The position numbers and the translations under genes are program-made. From positions 1-39,676 of the forward strand of contig JABCPU010000547.1 of assembly GCA_016800925.1 (NCBI GenBank): DNA of 39,676 nucleotides, written 5' to 3'. The stretch is from Suillus spraguei. Taxonomy: Eukaryota > Basidiomycota > Agaricomycetes > Boletales > Suillaceae. Below, one piece after another: positions 31,558-39,676 of this stretch; within the stretch, counting starts at the first letter, position 1, and each line of letters opens with the position of its first letter. Below the pieces are notes generated by a model. That model worked only from the letters and a program-made list of their open reading frames with translations, was not told the origin of the DNA and did no database searches.

Positions 31558-32519
31558 TGTAAAGATACAACCTAGCTTGGGCTGTAGATAAACCACTGCC
31601 TAAACTAGTATGTTAGTCTTGTGCTCCGTCTAGTCTGCTTCACTTGTAAGAACAAGAGCGTTCGACACTAAAGGGGGATGCCTATTTAGTATGGTCAAGT
31701 TCGAGTCTAACTTATTTGCAAAACAAGCGTCGAGGTCAGCAGTAAGTTGCCGCGGTCAGTGATGATACCACCGGAACTAGCGTCATGAGTAGCGGTGCTA
31801 CCATCGTTGAGATAAGGTCAGTAACAGTTGCGTCGAGCAAGCGATGTCAAGTGGTGGTCTCAGCAGTAGCGGTAAGGTTGCGAGCAGTGCAAGGAAACAG
31901 TAAAGAAGTCCACGGTACTTTCAGCGGTAAAGTAGCGGAGCGTGAGAAGTTTAGTCAAAGTAACAATCAAAAGTCCAGCGGTACTCCAGCGGTAACGGAG
32001 AATGAGCGTGATGTATTAACGAGCGATAAGGAAACTTTAAAGACTATGTCCACTACTGGGTAGATCCAGAGCTAGACAATAATCCTGACCTATAGTATGT
32101 GCAATGGTGTAAAATCAGGTACTGTATCGTGCAGGGTACGCGGTGCTTATATCTTAATTTGTATGTACTCAGAATACTCTAGGCAATATCAGTAGCGCTG
32201 AGGTGTAGTAACCACCATAAGTAAACATAGCGCGAGGCGCTGCAGCACGAGGCAACATGTAATAAGGCTTGCTGTGGAATCAGTAATAACAAACAGAAAA
32301 CAAACTATGCACCAAATGGAGCAATGTGGACGCGGCAAGGACATGGAAGGACATTGGTTCGTGGAATGTGGTGCGGCAGTTGGTACGTGTGTGGTAAGCG
32401 TGGGATGCCGCCGGTACTGCTAAAGGGGTAAGATGGCCATGGACAAGTGGTAACTCCTGTAGACGTGAGACAAGTGTCAAAATATGGGGTTTAAGCCCAG
32501 CGCCAATATGTTCATTACA
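31558..32519 (-). mobile_element. LTR2, solo LTR, minus orientation, 962 bp
   Basis: It starts TGTAAAGATACAACC and ends AATATGTTCATTACA. It is flanked by CCGG (31554-31557) and CTGG (32520-32523), a 4-bp duplication with one C to T change at a CpG. Removing it and one duplicate rejoins the RT frame exactly (PESG to KVQKIHDW). Together with LTR1 it makes an inverted repeat with arms of about 950 bp and a 179-bp spacer. Confidence 0.88.
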
Positions 32520-32849
32520 CTGGGAAGGTACAAAAGATCCATGATTGGCCTGAGTGTAGCACCGTTATGCATGTGTGGGGCTTCCTAGGTACCTGCGGTG
32601 TCTTGCATATTTTCATCAAAGACTTCACCAAGATAGTGAGGCGCTAGTAGCGCTAACGCGCAAGAACATCATATTCGAGTGGGGTCACAACAGAAGGTAG
32701 CTATGCAGGTGCTCAAAGATGCTATTATGCAGTCGCCGGCACTAAAACCACTTGATTATGTTTCTGGGCGAAAAGTTGTTCTAGCTGTTGACACTTCTTT
32801 CATTGCTGTAGGATTTATACTCTCACAAATTGGCAAGGATATGAAGCAC
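32520..32849 (+). pseudogene. Gypsy RT / RNase H fragment
   Basis: KVQKIHDWPECSTVMHVWGF then LGTCGVLHIFIKDF continues the RT connection. After a frameshift it reads ALVALTRKNIIFEWG, and after another it reads QKVAMQVLKDAIMQSPALK, then LDYVSGRKVVLAVDTSF and AVGFILSQIG. This is the RT_RNaseH-type region. It is interrupted by LTR C' after KDMKH. Confidence 0.88.
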
Positions 32850-34208
32850 TGTAAAGATACAATCTAGCCTGAGCTGTAGATAAACCACGGCCTAAGCTAG
32901 TATGTGAGTCTTGCGCCCTACCAGTCTGCTTCACTTGCGAAGGCAAGAATGTTCCACCCTAAAGAGAATGCTAAGTTAGTATAGTTCAATAATGCCCAAC
33001 CTGTGGTGCAAGAATGCTGTTGGAGGTAGCAAGATGCTAGCAGTGACCTCCGGTCCATGGGAAACTTGCGGTAAAACTAGCGGTAAGCGTGGGAATGTGG
33101 TAGGCAAGTGGTAGCATGAACAGTAAAACTGCGGTAAGCGTGGGAACTTCTGCAGTAAAACAAGCGGTAGTGTAGCGGTGGAGTGTGAGAAAGCGGTAGC
33201 GCTAGCAGTGAAGCGCGGGAAAGCGGTAAAGAGCGGTCGTGCATGCAGCAGTAAGGCAATTCTTAGAGACAGTGACTTTGGTAAAGGACTTTATTCATAG
33301 TGACAGTAATGGTGACTATTCTTAAGTACATGTGTACTATAGGAGGGAAGTAAGGAAAGAGTACAGGTACCTAGGAATTTTATACTAAGGAATAGCTACA
33401 GAAATGGAAGGGATAGGATAAACATGCAGCAGACATGTAATAAGACTGCACTACAGTTTACAAAACATACGTACTGGCGAGACTGGATGGACATAGGATG
33501 GACGGTAAATATTGCTTGAGGATTTACAATCGGTTTGCCCTATTCCATTCCACCTTCATTATTGTTACTTAGTACATGACTCTGACTCAATGAGCTCCGA
33601 TCTGACTATGTTGCCTTCCTTCTTTGGATAGCACTACATTTTCAACATCTCTCTGGTCCGTGCGCACAATGGCCTATTTAAGCACGATGTACTTGTAGTA
33701 GATCTTTACTGTAATCTTACTGGGTTTTACTGAATCTCCTTCGCTTAGGTCTCCAACCTAAGCGTCTTGAATCGTCTCTAGCTAAGCACTCCTTAGCCTA
33801 GTCTCTATTCTCGCGGATACCTCTTAGATTGTCTTTGAGCAGAACCCTTGATCGTACTCGGAACGCGTTCCTTGTACTCACCTTGTCTCCTTTGACATTG
33901 TAAGAACTTCCAGAGACCGTCTGTGTTTCTCACTGGTCGCTGGTGACGCCATCCCAGTTCGAACTGAGGATGCCAAATGGGTTCGCAGAGATTGCCGAAG
34001 CTCACTGCTTTCAGGAAAGTTGCCGTAGTACAGCTGCTAAGCTGCAATGAGGCTTCCGGAGTGCGGAACGATACCATTAGATAGGGGTAACGCATGGTAA
34101 AGTGTCATGGCAAGGGACAGTGAAGCTGAAAGGTAAGGATAATGATTACCGGTTGACGCCTATATGAAAATGTGCTGTTTCAAGCCCAGCATGAGTTTGT
34201 CCATCACA
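32850..34208 (-). mobile_element. LTR C', minus orientation, carrying later insertions
   Basis: It starts TGTAAAGATACAATCTAGCC and ends TTTGTCCATCACA; it is homologous to solo LTR C (836 bp) but 1359 bp long. The excess is explained by a 441-bp insertion with a 7-bp duplication (33524-33964) and a 69-bp segment at 33318-33386 bracketed by ACT. It sits between KDMKH and YPSRFGS of the RNase H domain. The adjacent four bases (GCAC and ATGC) do not match well, although dropping four bases restores the frame. Confidence 0.83.
33524..33964. mobile_element. 441-bp unclassified insertion in LTR C'
   Basis: TGAGGAT occurs on both sides (33517-33523 and 33965-33971) where solo LTR C has it only once. 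The insert begins TTACAATCGG and ends CCCAGTTCGAAC; it has neither TG..CA ends nor terminal inverted repeats. It holds a 9-bp hairpin, CGCTTAGGT / ACCTAAGCG (33742-33764), and a TATTTAAG word near 33676. It could be a SINE-like or other small non-autonomous element. Confidence 0.7.
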
Positions 34209-35140
34209 ATGCTACCCTAGCCGCTTTGGTTCACTAACGCTGACCAAAGTGAGAGCCGCTACTTGCAAGCAAAGCTTGAGCTATATGGGTTGTTCAGAGC
34301 ATTACACACTATGCAGGGTGTATATCTTCAGGCATCGTCAACCTTACGGTTGAGGTGGACACAAACTATATCAAGGGGATGATCAATAACCCAGATCTCC
34401 AGCCTAACACGACAATCAATCACTGGATCACAGGTATACTTTTGTTTCAATTCAATCTCGTACACATACCCATAACCAAGCATACTGGCGCTGATGGTCT
34501 CTCAAGGAGACCTGCCGCAGATGAAGATCCCACTGAGGAGGATGATCACGAGGATTGGTTAGACCACTTGTACTCCTTCAGTATGGAGATCTTAAATGAC
34601 AAGGCTTGCGTAGTCGCAGGTCCTTGCAGCAACATCTTGTGGCACCCTCATTCATCACCCCATGCCACGCTCACTAACTCGACCACCCACGCTACTCACA
34701 TGTTTAGGAACCATAATGCATGATAGCGACGGCATCGTAATCACGCGTTCTGAGGCTGCCCAAGCCCAAGACAAACATATGCTGGCAATTCAGTGATTCC
34801 TGACTGACCGCAAGCGGCCAGCGAGCTTGACTGACAAGGAATTTATGTCCTTCATCAGAACACTTGTTCAGTACTTCGTGTTAGGGGATAGCCCTCTTCG
34901 GTGGCAATTGCTCAGCAAACATCAGCTAGTTGTACCGGCTGCTTAGCACTTGCATATCCTGAAGGAAGCCCACGATAACTTAGGTCATAAGGGAGTATTT
35001 GCGACTCGCACTAGACTTCTTTTACATTTTTGTGGCCATATATTATTGATGATATCAAATGGTACAACAGGACTTGTCACGAGTGCCAGATCAGGCAGAC
35101 TCATTGCTTGCACATACTGGCAACTGTCATATACCATACT
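34209..35140 (+). pseudogene. Gypsy RNase H to integrase zinc-finger fragment
   Basis: YPSRFGS resumes from the fragment before LTR C'. After frameshifts come ESRYLQAKLELYGLFRAL, NLTVEVDTNYIKGMINNPD, HTGADGLSRRPAADEDP and an acidic EEDDHEDWLDH, all typical of basidiomycete gypsy RNase H. Near 34950 the integrase H2C2 finger begins (LKEAHDNLGHKGVFATRTRL), shifts frame and ends WYNRTCHECQIRQT. The integrase catalytic core is absent; homology is lost near 35136. Confidence 0.87.
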
Positions 35141-35440
35141 TCTGATCCCAGATCCGACCATATCCGATCAGATCTGATTGATTCTATTTCCATCCGGTCC
35201 ACAGATCCTGTCTGGATCGCTCATCCGAATGTGCTCACTTCTCGCACTCTATCTCCCTTGTGTATATCTGCGTCTATCTCCTTTCGTCACTCATCCTGTT
35301 TCCGGTACTCTGGCTGTGTATAATTCCTTCCTGTGTCACTGATCCGTTACCTGTGTTTTATTTCAGATTCGTGCTTACTGATCCGCTGCGCATTAACTAA
35401 TAGACTTCCGTTACACTTTGTACATAGCCCTCAGTCCTGG
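35141..35440. other. CT/ATCCG-rich stretch next to LTR B copy
   Basis: No coding. Repeated GATCCG, ATCCGATC and TCTCC words resemble 27625-28283. Its position next to LTR B' is the same as that of the other stretch next to LTR B. Confidence 0.4.
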
Positions 35441-35535
35441 TGAAACAAAGAAACTAGCACTGGCCTAAGTATAAGCGCAGCGTTAATCCTACTAAAGGCG
35501 TGAGTGAGATGTTTGACCCAAGAGGACTGCAAATA

Positions 35536-35745
35536 CAGTGGCTCAAAAAACTGTCCGCATGTTTTGACATTTTTCACTATCTATGATATTGTGTGAGAAT
35601 GAACAAATTCCTCAAGGACATACTTATACCACATTGTAGTATGGCTTCAGGGCTTTTATTTGAGCCCTACACCGTGGGAATCGGCGGAGATATGGTGGAG
35701 ATATAAGGCTTATAAAATGATGACTCATGTGGACAGTTTTTTGAG
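35536..35745 (+). repeat. Left terminal inverted repeat of Tc1 element
   Basis: About 210 bp. The outer end reads GGCTCAAAAAACTGTCCGCATG and the inner end reads the inverse, CATGTGGACAGTTTTTTGAG, so each repeat is itself bounded by an inverted pair of the same motif. These are candidate transposase-binding sites. Confidence 0.9.
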
Positions 35746-35897
35746 TGTATATTAAAACTATATAAATCATTATTTATGACACCATAAAAATCATGCCACT
35801 ATTATATAAATTATAAAGTGGTGTCATTATGTTATTTTTTATGACTATATCTAACTATATAAACCAGAATATCTCATGTATCATAGTCATAATCACC

Positions 35898-36913
35898 ATG
35901 AAAGCCATCTCCTCTGCTCAAAGAGATAATATCCTCTCTCTGTCTTATGCTGGCCTCTCTGCTCGCCAAATTTCCTCTAGAACTGGAGTATGCAAGTCCA
36001 CTGTGGCCAAGTTCATCAAAGAAAGCCACCCAGACAAGGAAAACTCTTGTGGAGGACGTCCATCCAAGCTTACCTCTACTGACAAAAGGGCTATTATCCA
36101 ACATATCACTACAGGAAAGGCTGATAATGCTGTCCAAGCCACCCATTATATCAATTCCACCATCACTACCCCTGTCTCTTCACAAACTGTGAGGAATGTT
36201 CTCAAGGCAGCTCATCTCAAGGCAGTAACAAAGAAGAAAAGCCTCTTCTCTCCATCAAACATAGGCAGAGAAGACTAGCCTTTGCCTTAGCTCATCAACA
36301 CTGGACTGTAGAGGACTGGAAGCGTGTTATATGGTCAGATGAGACCAAAATCAATAGGATTGGGTCAGATGGGAAGGTGTATGTATGGAAAAAGAAGGGA
36401 GATGGCCTAACAGACAGAGAGGTTAATGGGACTGTCAAGTTTGGAGGAGGTTCTTTAATGGTATGGGGCTGTATGGGATGGAATGGTGTGGGAATGCTTG
36501 CTGAGGTTGAGGGGAAGATGAATGCTGAGCAGTATGTGGACATTTTAAATGACCACTTGCTGCCTAGCTTGGCAGAATCAGGGATTGATGAAGAAGATAT
36601 CATTTTCCAACAGGATAATGATCCCAAGCACACATCCAGAAGAGCTAGGGAATGGTTTGAAGAACATAACATCAATGTTCTTGACTGGCCAGCACAGTCT
36701 CCTGATGTCAATGTCATTGAACATCTCTGGGGAACACTCAAGAAAAAGCTTCAAGCCTATGAAAACCCCCCTAAAGGAGTATGGGAGCTTTGGGAGAGAG
36801 TAGCAGTGGAATGGGGGAAGATCACAGCTGAGGATTGCCAGAAATTAATTGAGAGTATGCCTAGAAGGATAGAGGCAGTAATTAAAGCCAAGGGAGGTCA
36901 TACAAAATACTAG
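35898..36913 (+). pseudogene. Tc1 transposase (DD34E) with one frameshift
   Basis: The ATG at 35898 opens MKAISSAQRDNILSLSYAGL, then an HTH (SARQISSRTGVCKSTVAKFI), a GGRPSKLT basic linker and a second HTH ending SQTVRNVLKAAHLKA. The frame breaks near 36232-36240 in an A-rich run and resumes as HRQRRLAFALAHQHW. The catalytic domain has WSDETKI (first D), FGGGSLMVWGCMG, FQQDNDPKHTS (second D) and DVNVIEHLWG (E). Exactly 34 residues separate the second D and E, the Tc1 spacing. It ends GGHTKY at 36913. Length would be about 338 residues, normal for the family. Apart from the frameshift it looks intact. Confidence 0.93.
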
Positions 36914-36941
36914 AATACCTGGTTATTACTGTAAAATACTT

Positions 36942-37152
36942 GAGTCAAAAAACTGTCGCATGAGTCACCATTTTGTGAGCCTTGTATCTCCACCATATCT
37001 CCACCGATTCCCACGGTGTAGGGCTCAAATGAAAGCCCTGAAGCCATACTACAATGTGGTATAAGCATGCTTTTGAGGCATTTGTTTGTTCTCACACAAT
37101 ATTATAGATAGTGAAAAATGCCAAAACATGCGGACAGTTTTTTGAGCCACTG
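36942..37152 (-). repeat. Right terminal inverted repeat of Tc1 element
   Basis: Inverse of the left repeat with scattered substitutions, several being C/T or G/A. The inner motif here reads GAGTCAAAAAACTGTCGCATG, with one C fewer than the outer motif. Confidence 0.9.
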
Positions 37153-37896
37153 TAGAAGCAATTCCTTCTAAGTTAGTGTGAAGGAAACAATGAAGTACTA
37201 ATATGGCAATGAGAATTCCGATTTCTGAGGTTAGCGGCGGTACTAGTGCAGTGTCAGCGGTACACGTGCGGTAATGATAGCTGCAACAGTTAGCTAGCGA
37301 GAGCAAGAACAAAGTTACTTGGGCGAGACAAAAATGTTATGACTACCGGAGGTGCGGTAGCAGTAGCGGCAACTTCTGTACAAGCAGGAACACAGAGGAG
37401 AGAGAAGACAACCCAGTGAGATCACTGGCTGCGGTCCAGTTATGAGTAGTGGAGTCAAAAGTTGCGCGGTACTTCAAGCGGTAAAGTTACCAGCGGTTAA
37501 ATCAATGAGCGAAGTTCGAACGAAGAAAGGTGCAAAGGCAAATGGATTGCGACTAGCGAGCATTTCAGATACTAAGTCCTAGTGAAGGGATGTAACGGGA
37601 AGTAAAAGTCATGGTATGTATGTTCAGTCCTTTTTAACATATGCGAGCGCGTACGAGATAGCTATGCGAGTCCGGTAGCGAGAAAGAAAATAAATGGGGT
37701 ACTTAATTATGAGGCGCACAGCGTGCAGCGGCCCCTTGAGACATAAGGTGAATCCTGCTGTAGGTTTAGTAATGGTGGAAGCAAGGTAACTACGCACCAA
37801 TGGATTCTAGACGGAATAGGACGGGACATGAGGGCATCAGCGCAAGGATCCGGTAAGTGTTTGCAGAAGAAGAACGGTTCCGCGTTAGTATGTTCT

Positions 37897-38637
37897 GTCA
37901 TGAGTAGCGGTGCTACCGTCATCGAGATAAGGTCAGTAACAGTAGTGTTGAATGAGCAATGTCAAGCAGTGGTCTTAGTGGTAGTGCTAAGGTTGCGAGC
38001 AGTGCAAAGAAACAGTAAAGAAGTCCGCAGTACTTTCAGCAGTAAAGTAGTGGTTCGTGGGAAGTTCAGTCAAAGTAACAGTCGAAAGTCCGGCAGTATG
38101 CCAGCAGTAACGGAGAACGAGCGTGATGTATATAACGGGCGGTAAGGAAACTTTAAAGACTATGTCCACTACTGGGTAGATCCAGAGCTAGACAATAATC
38201 CTGACCTATAGTACATGCAATGGGGTAAAATCAGGTACTGTATCGTGTGGGGTACGCGGTGCTTATATCCTAATTCGTATGTACTCGGAATACTCTAGGC
38301 GAGATCAGTAGCGCTGGAGTGTAGTAACTGCTGTAAGTATACATAGCACGAGGTGCTGTGGCACGAGGCAACATGTAATAATGCTTGCCGTGGAATCAGT
38401 GATAACAAACAGAAAACAAACTACGCACCAAATGGAGCTATGTGGACGCAGCAAGGACATGGAAGGACATCGGTTTGTGGAATGTGGTGTGGCAGTCGGT
38501 ATGGTGTGCGGTAAGCATGGGATGCCGCCAGTACTGCTAAAGGGGTAAGACAGCCATGGACAAGTGGTAATTCCTGTAGACGTGAGACAAGTGTCAAAAT
38601 ATGGGGTTTTAAGCCCAGCGCCAATATGTTTGTTACA
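37897..38637 (-). mobile_element. LTR copy A'', minus orientation, truncated
   Basis: Homology to LTR2 starts at GTCATGAGTAGCGGTGCTACC and continues to the end ATATGTTTGTTACA. About 230 bp at the conserved 3' end of the LTR are missing. Immediately to its right, a gypsy pol begins in the plus orientation, so it does not belong to that element's own 5' LTR. Confidence 0.83.
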
Positions 38638-39676
38638 GCAGGATGAGGGTCGCATTGGCCCAACCCGTGCAATGGAGCTACGACTCAACGCTGTAACTCT
38701 TCCTGATCCGAACTCTCTGTGTCCATACATCTCTCTTCCATCTTTCTCCAATATATCTGACTTTCCGGCCCTCATAGACTGTTGTTCCTCCCACTGCTTC
38801 ATAGACACTGATTTCATCCGAAAACATAAAATTCCTACCTATCAGATTCCTCTGCTTCCGCTCCGTTTGTTTGATGGTACATGCAATAACAATGTTGTTG
38901 AAGCCATAAACTTATCCGTCCAATTCTCCTCCGGTGTAATCACTTCCGACACGTTCTACGTCACCCCTTTGGATTCCTCATGTTATATCGTTCTCGGATA
39001 TAGCTGGCTCACCTGACACAATCCGTTGATTGACTGGGTCTTGGGCAGCATCGAGTTCTGAACTACTGTACAGGGAATGCCATTACCCCCATCCACATCA
39101 TCGCTGCCTCCAGAAACACCGTCCGTGGCAGGAAAATCCAATCTGACACCTCCGTTACCTTTGGGTATCTCATCCAAGGAAGAATCCTCCCCTCCAATAT
39201 CTCTGTTGCCTCAGAGCATCCCATCCATGGCAGAGACTCCTCCTCTGACCAAATACAAACCCTCCACTGACACTTCAGTCCCTAACATATCGTTGATAAA
39301 CACAGTGGCCTTTTTCCGTGCCTGCAAGTTAGAAGGATCTACTCAGTTCAGCATCTACCTCCGTCCCTCCAAAGTTAATCTTCGATCCACATCCATATCA
39401 TTTGATCCTCCAGACCTCTCCAGAATCCCTTCTGAGTACCACGAATTTGCGGATGTCTTCGACAATGGCAAAGCTGGACAACTTCCCCCTCATCGACCCT
39501 ATGATCTCAAGATTGAGTTGGAAGAAGGGGCTAGTCTGCCTCTCAGAATGATATATTCTCTTTCTCCGGTCGAGCTTGAAGCCCTCTGGAAGTTCCTTGA
39601 TGAAAACATCTCATCCGGACTCCTCCATTCCTCGTCCTCTCCCCACAGAGCCCCTGTCCTATTTGTCAAAAAAAGG
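38638..39676 (+). pseudogene. Gypsy pol: protease to start of RT, runs off window
   Basis: The frame reads AMELRLNAVTLPD, then the aspartic protease region PALIDCCSSHCFIDTDFI (D kept; relatives have DSG or DCG, here DCC) and YVTPLDSSCYIVLGYSWLT. In-frame TGA codons follow before HNPLIDWVLGS (near 39015) and after GSIEF (near 39060), both where arginine is usual. A proline/serine-rich linker leads to EYHEFADVFDNGKAGQLPP, HRPYDLKIELEEGASLPL, IYSLSPVELEAL and SSSPHRAPVLFVKK, the start of RT. The window ends there. Confidence 0.9.

Larger units (their letters stand above)
35536..37152 (+). mobile_element. Tc1-family DNA transposon, 1617 bp, TA target duplication
   Basis: The element starts CAGTGGCTCAAAAAACTGTC and ends with its inverse. 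It is flanked by TA on both sides (35534-35535 and 37153-37154). The terminal inverted repeats are about 210 bp and, by eye, about 93% identical. It contains one transposase gene with a single apparent frameshift. The empty target is present in LTR B at 28543-28544. Confidence 0.95.
35441..37895 (-). mobile_element. LTR-like copy B', minus orientation, split by Tc1
   Basis: It starts TGAAACAAAGAAACTAGCAC, the inverse of the LTR B end. Homology to LTR B continues to the Tc1 target at 35534, resumes at 37155 (GAAGCAATTCCTTCTAAG) and runs to about 37400. The remaining 37400-37895 has the same AGCGGTA-rich character and probably is distal LTR sequence missing from copy B, ending where LTR A'' begins. 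The outer boundary is uncertain. Confidence 0.65.

Noticed and set aside
31345..31596. 83-codon minus-strand frame symmetric to the plus frame
   Set aside because: It is the complement of the gypsy RT fragment plus the inverted LTR ends; the near-symmetry comes from the LTR1/LTR2 palindrome.
1..39676. CRISPR array, bacterial operon or phage
   Set aside because: The repeats lack unique spacers of constant length, genes have spliceosomal introns, and the families are fungal transposons.

Overview
This window looks like repeat-rich nuclear DNA of a filamentous basidiomycete, probably an Agaricomycete. The evidence is spliceosomal introns of about 47 to 65 nt with GT..AG ends, a Plavaka-type (CACTA-like) transposase, a DUF6532-like gene fragment, and Ty3/gypsy, Ty1/copia, hAT, Tc1 and MULE-like relics of basidiomycete type. 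I found no intact host gene, rRNA, CRISPR array or prokaryotic signal. Almost every coding region carries stops or frameshifts. The window reads as a transposon graveyard with several rounds of nesting.

Layout: 0.06-1.2 kb is a two-level satellite with a 59-bp core unit. 1.2-4.2 kb is mostly non-coding, with dispersed repeats, a GGAT/GATA microsatellite and one weak minus-strand coding relic. 4.2-8.6 kb is a decayed multi-exon gene of unrecognised family. 9.0-9.3 kb is a short-period repeat. 9.5-11.7 kb holds the DNA-binding N-terminus of a Tc1/mariner-like transposase and the C-terminus of a hAT transposase. 11.9-13.7 kb is a copia relic in which the protease and the N-terminal half of integrase are deleted in frame. 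13.9-17.5 kb is a Plavaka element with 14-bp inverted termini, a decayed transposase (minus) and a divergent DUF6532-like gene fragment (plus). 18.0-20.0 kb is a decayed minus-strand gene with a minisatellite in its intron. 20.1-21.1 kb is a 5'-truncated, otherwise open, MULE-like transposase gene.

22.5-39.7 kb is a nested array of related LTR retrotransposons. LTRs of one superfamily share a conserved 3' end (about 100 bp ending ATCTTTACA) and occur in both orientations: A (22553-23215, +), C (23790-24625, +), D (27089-27624, -), LTR1 (30427-31378, +), LTR2 (31558-32519, -), C' (32850-34208, -) and A'' (37897-38637, -). A second LTR type, B, occurs at 28284-28637 (+) and 35441-37895 (-). Gypsy RT, RNase H and integrase pieces between 31.4 and 35.1 kb become collinear once LTR2 and C' are removed, so those two are later solo-LTR insertions. 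The second B copy is split by a 1617-bp Tc1 element whose unoccupied target is present in the first B copy at 28543-28544. Two copies of an intron-containing, cysteine-rich gene lie antisense within these LTR-flanked regions.

Many in-frame stops sit where relatives have arginine (CGA to TGA), and paired LTR copies differ largely by CG versus TG/CA. This suggests methylation- or RIP-like CpG decay. Family assignments come from motif recognition alone; no database search was run.
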